Shown here: piece after piece, positions 1 through 5,804 of the stretch
How positions within the stretch are numbered: the stretch's first letter is position 1
Layout of the letters: each line of letters opens with the position of its first letter
DNA from: Gemmatimonadales bacterium
Lineage (GTDB): Bacteria > Gemmatimonadota > Gemmatimonadetes > Gemmatimonadales > GWC2-71-9
Direction: 5' to 3'
Assembly: GCA_013816685.1 (NCBI GenBank)
Contig: JACDDX010000005.1
Span: 1 to 18,739 of the forward strand
DNA: 18,739 bases
The notes under the pieces: model-generated
What the model saw: only the letters and a program-made list of their open reading frames with translations
Told to the model about the DNA's origin: nothing
Databases searched by the model: none
Position numbers and translations under genes: made by a program

Positions 1-1
1 A

Positions 2-157
2 GTCCAGCTCGATCCGGCTGCCGACGCGGGCGCCGCCCGGACGGACTCGACCGGACCGGCCCGCCCCCGTGGTCGCGCCGCACCCGCCGCCCGGAGCACG
101 CGTCCCCCGCAGAGCACGCCTCCCGCGCGTCCGCCTTCGACGCGGAGCACACGATGA
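2..157 (+). CDS. C-terminal tail of an upstream gene (partial), Pro/Arg/Ser/Thr-rich
   Basis: The second reading frame is open from the window edge and stops with TGA at 155-157. This overlaps the ATG of the next gene as ATGA, the same junction style used along the whole operon. The readable piece starts VQLDPAADAG and then becomes a low-complexity tail rich in Pro, Arg, Ser and Thr, so it carries no domain that names the gene. In many Gram-negative bacteria the gene before lptB encodes the periplasmic LPS-transport protein LptA/OstA, and a proline-rich tail would fit, but that is context only. The other two plus frames are also open here because of the high GC, so the frame choice rests on the ATGA overlap. 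Confidence 0.5.
   Translation, partial: VQLDPAADAGAARTDSTGPARPRGRAAPAARSTRPPQSTPPARPPSTRSTR
144..147 (+). promoter_or_regulatory. Ribosome binding site for the ATG at 154
   Basis: GGAG lies six bases before the ATG at 154. It supports translation of the long form of LptB, with its roughly 135-residue N-terminal extension, rather than only a short form starting at 565. Confidence 0.5.
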
Positions 158-1329
158 GTGTTCCGGACTGGATCGGGGCACTCGCCGAACGCGACCCGTC
201 GGTGGCGATCGCGCTGGCGGCGGTGGTGCGTGCGGCCGGACCATCCGATGCCGCGCCGTTCGATGATCTGGTGCTCTCCTATCGCGAAGCGTTCCTCGTC
301 TCCTACCGCACTCCCGAGGGCACCGAGCCCGAGGTCTCGGGTGACGAGATCCGCGACCATCTGCTCAATTCGGTGCTGCCCCGTCTCTCCACCGAAGGCT
401 GGCTCCAGGACAGCGCCGAGGAAGAGTGGTCGCCGGTGCGGCCCGCGGTGCCGTGGTGGGGTCAGAGCGCGGAGGACCGGCAGGCGGTATACGAGGCGCT
501 GCTGGGTGTCGCGCAGCAGGCGGTTCATCGGACCATTCGCACCTCGGCGCCCGAGGACGCGCCGGTGCGTCACCAAGGCAGCATTCTGGAAGGCGTCGAT
601 CTGGAGAAGACGTTTAAAGGCCGGCGGGTGGTCAACCGGGTCAGCATCCGTGTGTCGCAGGGTGAGATCGTCGGGCTGCTGGGCCCGAACGGCGCGGGAA
701 AGACGACGACCTTCTACCTTATTACGGGGCTCATTCGGCCCGACGGTGGGCGGGTCTCGCTCGACGGACGCGACCTGACCGACGCCCCGATGTACCGCCG
801 GGCCCGGGCCGGCATCGGCTACCTGGCGCAGGAGCCCTCGGTCTTCCGCAGGCTGTCGGTCGAGGAAAACATCCTGGCGATTCTCGAGACCCGCGGCTTC
901 CCGCGGGTCGAGCGCCGCCGCCGCTTGGAGCGGATGCTCGACGAGCTCTCCATCAAGCACCTGCGGAAGAGCAAGGCGTACTCGCTGAGCGGCGGCGAGC
1001 GACGGCGGCTCGAGATCACCAGGGCGCTGGTGAGCGAGCCCAAGTTCATGCTGCTCGACGAGCCGTTCGCCGGCGTCGACCCGATTGCCGTCCACGACAT
1101 CCAGACCATCGTCGCTGGACTTCGGCATCGGGGCATCGGGGTGCTGATCACCGATCACAACGTCGAGCAGACGCTCGATATCGTCGATCGGGCCTATATC
1201 ATGTTCGAGGGGAAGGTGCAGGCCGCGGGGACAGTGCGCGAGCTGGTGTACGACGACCGCGTGGCTCAGCTCTATCTGGGACCGACGCTCACTCAGCGCC
1301 TGCGGGCGCGGCTGGAGGCGGTGGCATGA
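154..1329 (+). CDS. lptB: LPS export ABC transporter ATP-binding protein LptB, with long N-terminal extension
   Basis: The ATPase of the LptB2FG exporter powers lipopolysaccharide extraction from the inner membrane. From about residue 143 the protein is a complete ABC ATPase: Walker A GPNGAGKTT (177-185), Q-loop Gln226, signature LSGGE (278-282), Walker B FMLLDEPFAGVDP (298-310) and H-loop His335. The stretch YLAQEPSVFRRLSVEENI and the TDHNVEQTL motif are typical of LptB. The family is usually about 240 residues; this one has 391 because residues 1-138 form an acidic, Trp-containing, probably helical segment that I do not recognise. An in-frame GTG at 565 preceded by GAGGA at 553-557 could start a normal 254-residue form. 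The ATG at 154 has its own GGAG and overlaps the upstream stop, so I keep the long form. The TGA overlaps the rpoN ATG. Confidence 0.93.
   Translation: MSVPDWIGALAERDPSVAIALAAVVRAAGPSDAAPFDDLVLSYREAFLVSYRTPEGTEPEVSGDEIRDHLLNSVLPRLSTEGWLQDSAEEEWSPVRPAVPWWGQSAEDRQAVYEALLGVAQQAVHRTIRTSAPEDAPVRHQGSILEGVDLEKTFKGRRVVNRVSIRVSQGEIVGLLGPNGAGKTTTFYLITGLIRPDGGRVSLDGRDLTDAPMYRRARAGIGYLAQEPSVFRRLSVEENILAILETRGFPRVERRRRLERMLDELSIKHLRKSKAYSLSGGERRRLEITRALVSEPKFMLLDEPFAGVDPIAVHDIQTIVAGLRHRGIGVLITDHNVEQTLDIVDRAYIMFEGKVQAAGTVRELVYDDRVAQLYLGPTLTQRLRARLEAVA
553..567 (+). promoter_or_regulatory. Possible internal ribosome binding site and GTG start within lptB
   Basis: GAGGA at 553-557 is followed after seven bases by an in-frame GTG at 565-567. 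A protein starting here would have the usual LptB length and begin just before the ABC domain. Whether it is used cannot be told from sequence; purine-rich matches inside genes are common. Confidence 0.3.
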
Positions 1330-2789
1330 AAACCGGGCTCTCTCAACACACCAGCATGCGCCAGGAACTGCGGGTCAACCCGCGGCTCTATCAGGCGATG
1401 GACATGCTCTACATGCCCATGATGGATCTGCAGCAGCACCTGAAGCAGGAGCTGCTCGCCAATCCGTTCCTCGAGCTGCTGGAGGCCGAGGAGGAGACGC
1501 CCGAACAGGCGGCCGCCGATCAGGAGAAGGAGCAGAAGGAGAAGGAGCAGAAGGAAAAAGAGGACGAGGTGGACTGGGAGGAGATTCTGCTCAACGGGTT
1601 CGAGGTGGGCGGCACCCGCGAGCAGTACGAACAGCTCGAGTATACCGAGCCGGTGACGGTGATGACGCGCGACCTCATGGACCATCTCCGCGACCAGCTC
1701 CAGATGCTCGATCTGACGCCGCGACAGTTGCTGCTCGGTGAGGAGTTCCTCGGCAACATCAACGAGGAGGGTTACCTCGCCGCGTCGCTCGAGGAGATCC
1801 TGGGCTCCATCAACCAGCTCGTGGCCGAGCGGTTCGAGGAGGGCGAGAAAACCGGTGAGCCGCCGCTGTACAGCATGGCCGAGGTCGAGGACATGCTCAA
1901 GGTGCTCCAGAAGCTCGACCCCCCCGGGATCGGCGCGCGCGACCTGCGCGAGTGTCTGCTGATCCAGCTCGACGAGGAGGGCGACACCCAGTCGCTGACC
2001 TACCGCCTCGTGCGTGATGCCTTTCCTGATCTGATCGCCCACCGGTGGAACGACCTCGCCAAGAAGCTGGGGGTCGAGCCGATCGCGGTGCAGAGCGCGG
2101 CCGACGAGCTGGCGCGACTGGATCCCAAGCCCGGCCTCAAGTATTCGTCGGGCAGCGACGGCTACATCACCCCGGATCTGATCGTCGACAAGATCGGCAC
2201 CCGCTACCAGGTCTTCCTCAACGACACCGGCATGCCCCGGCTGCGGCTCAGCCGCTCGTACCAGGAGATCGCCCGCGACAAGAAGAAGATGACGCCGGAA
2301 AACCGTGAGTTCATCGCCTCCAAGATGAACAGCGCGAATTGGATGCTCCAGGCCATCGAACAGCGGCGCCAGACGATGCTCAAGGTCATGAACTTCATCG
2401 TCGACCGGCAGCGGGACTTCTTCGAGAAGGGTGTCGAGTACCTCAAGCCGCTCACGTTGCGCGAAGTGGCCGAGGTCATCAACATGCACGAGAGCACCGT
2501 GAGCCGGGTAACCAACGAGAAGTACGTGCAGACGCCGCGCGGTGTGCTGCCGCTCAAATTCTTCTTTTCCAGCGCGCTGTCGACCGCCTCGGGCGAGGAC
2601 GCGAGCGCGCGCTCCATCCGCGCCAAGCTCCAGAAGCTGGTCGGTGACGAGAACCACTCGAAGCCGCTCACCGATCAGCAGATCGTGCATCTCTTTCAGG
2701 AGCAGGGCATTCAGATCGCGCGCCGCACCGTGGCCAAGTATCGCGACCAGCTTGGTATTCTCCCGGCCCGGATGCGCAAGCGGGTATGA
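1326..2789 (+). CDS. rpoN: RNA polymerase sigma-54 factor RpoN
   Basis: Sigma-54 directs RNA polymerase to -24/-12 promoters that need an AAA+ activator. All family parts are visible in the 487 residues. Region I (about 1-53) is rich in Leu, Gln and Met and carries the activator-interacting sequence. An acidic, highly charged region II follows (54-105). The core-binding domain covers roughly 110-320, a helix-turn-helix with LREVAEVINMHESTVSRVTN lies at 378-397, and the diagnostic RpoN box ARRTVAKYR is at 465-473. The start is preceded by GGAGG with seven bases of spacing and overlaps the lptB stop as ATGA. The order lptB-rpoN is widespread in Gram-negative bacteria, but the usual followers hpf and ptsN are absent here and a glycan cassette follows instead. 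I saw no convincing -24/-12 promoter in intergenic DNA of this window. Confidence 0.97.
   Translation: MKTGLSQHTSMRQELRVNPRLYQAMDMLYMPMMDLQQHLKQELLANPFLELLEAEEETPEQAAADQEKEQKEKEQKEKEDEVDWEEILLNGFEVGGTREQYEQLEYTEPVTVMTRDLMDHLRDQLQMLDLTPRQLLLGEEFLGNINEEGYLAASLEEILGSINQLVAERFEEGEKTGEPPLYSMAEVEDMLKVLQKLDPPGIGARDLRECLLIQLDEEGDTQSLTYRLVRDAFPDLIAHRWNDLAKKLGVEPIAVQSAADELARLDPKPGLKYSSGSDGYITPDLIVDKIGTRYQVFLNDTGMPRLRLSRSYQEIARDKKKMTPENREFIASKMNSANWMLQAIEQRRQTMLKVMNFIVDRQRDFFEKGVEYLKPLTLREVAEVINMHESTVSRVTNEKYVQTPRGVLPLKFFFSSALSTASGEDASARSIRAKLQKLVGDENHSKPLTDQQIVHLFQEQGIQIARRTVAKYRDQLGILPARMRKRV
1524..1568 (+). repeat. 15-bp in-frame tandem repeat in rpoN region II
   Basis: The 15-base unit GAGAAGGAGCAGAAG occurs twice without a mismatch (1524-1538 and 1539-1553), followed by a diverged third copy to 1568. 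It encodes EKEQK-EKEQK-EKEDE (residues 67-81) in the linker between the activator-interacting region and the core-binding domain. Being a multiple of three, copy-number change would alter linker length without a frameshift. Confidence 0.85.
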
Positions 2790-3742
2790 CGCTCGCGCCC
2801 GCCGATACGGTGGACGTCAGCGTCCTCGTCCCGGCGAAGGACGAAGCCTCCAATCTGCCCGAATTCGTGCGGCTCTGCGGTGAAGCCCTGGCTCACGCCG
2901 GCTTCTCCTATGAAGTGGTGATCGTCAACGATGGCTCGCGCGACGACAGCGCCAGGGTGCTCCGCGAGCTGGAGCGAGAGTTCGGCTTCCTCCGCGTCGT
3001 GACCCACCGGCGGCAGCGCGGGATCGCCGACGCGCTGCGCTCCGCGGGCGAGGTGGCGCGCGGCGACATCTTCGTGTTCTATCCGGCCGACCTCCAGTAT
3101 CTCCCCGAGGATATTCCGACGCTGGTGCGCCCGGTGCTCGAGCGCCGGGCGGACATCGTCACCGGCACCAAGCAGGGCCGGTACGAAAAGGCCTTCGTCT
3201 CCCGCATCTACAACGGGCTCTGCCGCTGGCTCTTCGGCGTCCGCGTCACCGATCTGAACTCCGTCAAGGCGTACCGCCGCCAGGTGATGCTGGGCGTCCC
3301 GTTGCGGCCGGACTGGCACCGCTACATGGTCGTCATCGCGGCCGCCGACGGGTACCGGGTCACGTCGCGGCCGGTGCCGCTGTATCCCCGGCGCGGCGGG
3401 GAGTCGAAGTTCACCTGGCGCCGGATTCCCGTGGGTGTGCTCGACCTCATATCGGTCTGGTTTCAGCTCCGATTCGGCCGCAAACCGATCATCTTCTTCG
3501 GCGTCGCCGGCGCGGTACTCTTCGTCATCGGCTTTCTCGCGGGTGTCGCCGCGCTGGTACTTCGTTTCGGGTTCGGCGTCGGCTTCCGGCCGTTCCTCAA
3601 CCTCGTCGAAACCATGGTCATCAGCGGCATCGTCCTGTTCGGGTTCGGATTCGTCGGCGAAATGATCGCCAGCCTCCAGGAGGAGAACCGCGAGATCGCC
3701 CGGACCCTCGCCCGGCTGGACCACTCCGATCCACGGGATTGA
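2786..3742 (+). CDS. GT2 family glycosyltransferase with two C-terminal membrane helices (CsbB/DPM-like)
   Basis: This is a 318-residue GT-A fold enzyme of family GT2. Residues 10-22 start the nucleotide-binding strand (VSVLVPAKDE), Asp49 lies in IVNDGS, and PADLQYLPED (100-109) is the DXD-like metal/nucleotide motif of DPM1, GtrB and CsbB relatives. Two hydrophobic segments at about 234-256 and 272-294 would anchor it in the inner membrane with the active site in the cytoplasm, the layout of enzymes that move a sugar from a nucleotide donor onto undecaprenyl phosphate. The sugar cannot be read from sequence. Its ATG overlaps the rpoN stop (ATGA), and the next glycosyltransferase starts three bases after its stop. 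Its most likely role is to charge the lipid carrier for the YfhO-like enzyme encoded downstream; that partnership is inferred from order and family. Confidence 0.85.
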   Translation: MTLAPADTVDVSVLVPAKDEASNLPEFVRLCGEALAHAGFSYEVVIVNDGSRDDSARVLRELEREFGFLRVVTHRRQRGIADALRSAGEVARGDIFVFYPADLQYLPEDIPTLVRPVLERRADIVTGTKQGRYEKAFVSRIYNGLCRWLFGVRVTDLNSVKAYRRQVMLGVPLRPDWHRYMVVIAAADGYRVTSRPVPLYPRRGGESKFTWRRIPVGVLDLISVWFQLRFGRKPIIFFGVAGAVLFVIGFLAGVAALVLRFGFGVGFRPFLNLVETMVISGIVLFGFGFVGEMIASLQEENREIARTLARLDHSDPRD

Positions 3743-3745
3743 GCG

Positions 3746-4885
3746 GTGCGGGTCGTCTTTCTGACCCACAACTATCCCCGTCGTGCGGGCGATGCGTCGG
3801 GTGCCTTCCTCGCCACACTCGCGCGGGCGCTGGTGCGCGCCGGCGTCGACGTCCGAGTCGTGGCGCCGAGTCATCACGGCGAAACGGGGGACGAGACGCT
3901 CGACGGTGTCAGCGTGCGCCGGGTGCGCTATGCGACCGCGACGAAGGAGACCATCGCGTACGGCGCGATGGCCACGGCGCTCAGGCGTCCCGGAGGGTGG
4001 ACCGCGCTCGCCGGGCTCTGGCGCGCCCTCCGGCGCGCGGCCCGTGAAGAGCTGGCTGCGGGCGCCGACCTCATCCACGCGCACTGGTGGGTGCCGGCAG
4101 GGCTGGCCACGCCCGCGGGCGCGCCGCTGGTGCTCACCTCCCACGGGTCCGACGCCGCACTCCTCCAGCGCTCGCGCGTCGCCCGGCGACTGGCGCTGCC
4201 GGTGTATGGCCGCGCCCGCGTCGTTACCACCGTCTCGCGCGAGCTGGCCGGCTGGATCCAGGCGGGCGCGTCGCGTTACGTCGGCCCCGCGCACATCCAG
4301 CCGATGCCGGTGGAGTCGTCGGGCTGGCCCTGGAGCACCGGCGGCGAGGGCGCCGTGGTCATCGCTCGGCTCGTTCGTCAGAAGCGGGTGGATCTGGCGC
4401 TCCGCGCCATCGCGGTCGTCATCTCCTGCGGTCATGAGATCGGGCTCACCGTGATCGGCGACGGGCCCGAGCGCGCGGCGCTCGAGCAGCTCGCCGCTGA
4501 GCTCGGCATCGCCAGCTTCGTCCGTTTTGCCGGCACCGTCGCGCCGGCCGCCATCCCGCATTGTCTTGCCGGCGCCGACGTGCTGCTCTTTCCGGCGCAT
4601 GGCGAGGGGTTCGGTCTCGCTGCCGCCGAAGCGCTTATGGCTGGCGTGCCGGTCGTCGCGTGCTGGGACGGCGGCGGTATTCTGGATGTGGTGCCCGAGA
4701 GCGGGGCAGGGCGCCTTACGCTGCCGGCGCCGGACTCGATCGCGGACGCCGTGCTGGACGTGCTGGGTGACCCCGACCGGCTGGAGATGGCTCGGGTGAC
4801 CGGCGAGTCCTGGCGCGCGCGACTCGCGCCCGACCACGTCGCGGCCCGCTGCATCGAATGGTATGAGGAGGCACTGCGTGGGTAG
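3746..4885 (+). CDS. GT4 family (group 1) glycosyltransferase
   Basis: This 379-residue GT-B fold protein begins MRVVFLTHNYPRRAGDASGAF, the usual N-terminal signature in which the Gly-rich loop binds the donor phosphates. The central HAHWWVPAG and VLTSHGSDA (111-136) are family-typical acceptor-domain motifs. The C-terminal domain contains VVIARLVRQKRVDLALRA (204-221), and HGEGFGLAAAEAL holds the EX7E pair Glu287/Glu295 that binds the nucleotide sugar. No membrane span or signal peptide is seen, so it is probably cytoplasmic or peripheral. It starts at GTG 3746, three bases after the previous stop, and its stop overlaps the next gene by eight bases. The family uses many donors; substrate is unknown. 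It may build the acceptor glycan or glycolipid that the neighbouring membrane enzymes modify. Confidence 0.88.
   Translation: MRVVFLTHNYPRRAGDASGAFLATLARALVRAGVDVRVVAPSHHGETGDETLDGVSVRRVRYATATKETIAYGAMATALRRPGGWTALAGLWRALRRAAREELAAGADLIHAHWWVPAGLATPAGAPLVLTSHGSDAALLQRSRVARRLALPVYGRARVVTTVSRELAGWIQAGASRYVGPAHIQPMPVESSGWPWSTGGEGAVVIARLVRQKRVDLALRAIAVVISCGHEIGLTVIGDGPERAALEQLAAELGIASFVRFAGTVAPAAIPHCLAGADVLLFPAHGEGFGLAAAEALMAGVPVVACWDGGGILDVVPESGAGRLTLPAPDSIADAVLDVLGDPDRLEMARVTGESWRARLAPDHVAARCIEWYEEALRG
4865..4880 (+). promoter_or_regulatory. Ribosome binding site that decides the GTG 4878 start
   Basis: GAGGAG at 4865-4870 precedes GTG 4878 by seven bases, inside the end of the GT4 gene. It favours GTG 4878 over the upstream in-frame ATG at 4863, which overlaps this same ribosome-binding motif and has none of its own. 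Confidence 0.7.
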
Positions 4886-5804
4886 TCGCGGCGCACGCGT
4901 GGCGCAGGCGTTGGTGGCGGTCCTGGTGCTGGGCCTCGCTGCCCGCTCGCTCATCCGTAACTGGGACGAGCTGCGCGCCCAGCGGCTGCACTGGGACGTG
5001 CAGCCGCTCTACCTGCTGCTGAGCGCTGCCGTCGTCTGGGCGATGTACGCCCTCCTCATCGTGGCGTGGCGGCTCATGCTGGTCGGCTGGGGACAACGGC
5101 TCGACGGCTGGACCGCCGCGCGGATCTGGACCATCTCCAGCCTGGGGAAGTACGTGCCTGGAAAGGTGTGGGCCGTGGCAGGGATGGCGGTCATGTCGCA
5201 GCAGGCCGGTGTCGCCCCCTGGGCCGCAACCGGGTCGGCCGTCGTTCTCCAGGCCCTCGCAATCGGTACCGGTGCCTCCGTGGCCGGCCTCTCCGGCACG
5301 CACGCCCTCGAGCAGGCGCACCCGGGCGCGCGGGCGGCGCTGATCGCGCTCGTGCTCGCCAGCGCCCTCGGACTCGCGCTGCTGCTCTGGCCTCCGGTGC
5401 TGCGCCGGGTCCTTCGTGTGGTATCGCCAGCATCAACGCCGCCGGTCTCGGCGCCGGTGACGGGCGTGCTGTTCGGACTCGCCGCCAACACGCTCGCCTG
5501 GGCCGGCTACGGCGTCGCGCTCTGGCTCCTTGCCCGGGGACTGCTGCCGAGCGCCGGACTCGGTCTCAGCCTCTCGATTGCAGTGTTCACCGCCTCCTAC
5601 CTGGCCGGCTTTCTCGCGCTGCTGGCACCGGGCGGCATCGGCGTCCGGGAAGGCGTGTTTATTCTGATGCTGCAGTCACCGCTTGGCCTCGCCAACGCCA
5701 CAGCGCTGGCGCTCGCGAGCCGGGTGCTGCTCACCATCACCGAGCTGGGAGCGGCCCTGCCGTTCCTGGCGGTTACCCGGGGACAAGCGCGTGTCACGAC
5801 CTGA
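4878..5804 (+). CDS. UPF0104 / LPG-synthase-type transmembrane protein (AglD-like, possible flippase)
   Basis: This 308-residue, strongly hydrophobic protein has about seven to eight membrane segments. Two family landmarks are clear: SSLGKYVPGKVW (88-99) in an early loop, and PGGIGVREG (251-259) before the last pair of helices. Both are characteristic of the lysylphosphatidylglycerol synthase transmembrane region, also called UPF0104 or YbhN, a domain also found in the archaeal AglD proteins. The C-terminal aminoacyl-transfer domain of MprF is absent, so it is a membrane-only member and not a lipid lysylase. MprF's transmembrane part flips lipids, so a lipid or polyprenyl-phosphate-sugar flippase role is a reasonable guess but unproven. 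It starts at GTG 4878 behind GAGGAG and overlaps the next gene by 14 bases. Confidence 0.82.
   Translation: MGSRGARVAQALVAVLVLGLAARSLIRNWDELRAQRLHWDVQPLYLLLSAAVVWAMYALLIVAWRLMLVGWGQRLDGWTAARIWTISSLGKYVPGKVWAVAGMAVMSQQAGVAPWAATGSAVVLQALAIGTGASVAGLSGTHALEQAHPGARAALIALVLASALGLALLLWPPVLRRVLRVVSPASTPPVSAPVTGVLFGLAANTLAWAGYGVALWLLARGLLPSAGLGLSLSIAVFTASYLAGFLALLAPGGIGVREGVFILMLQSPLGLANATALALASRVLLTITELGAALPFLAVTRGQARVTT

Noticed and set aside
1293..2690. 465-codon minus-strand frame with a run of leucines resembling a membrane segment
   Set aside because: The leucine run is the antisense reading of the Glu/Lys tandem repeat in rpoN; there is no independent support.
2711..4954. 747-codon open frame on the minus strand
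   Set aside because: It lies antisense to two clear glycosyltransferase genes, reads as Arg/Pro/Asp/His-rich sequence without a domain, and is a typical by-product of high GC.
5632..5648. Sigma-54-like promoter, TGGCAC with a following GC
   Set aside because: It is inside a coding region, the -12 half does not match TTGC, and a GC-rich genome gives such hits by chance.
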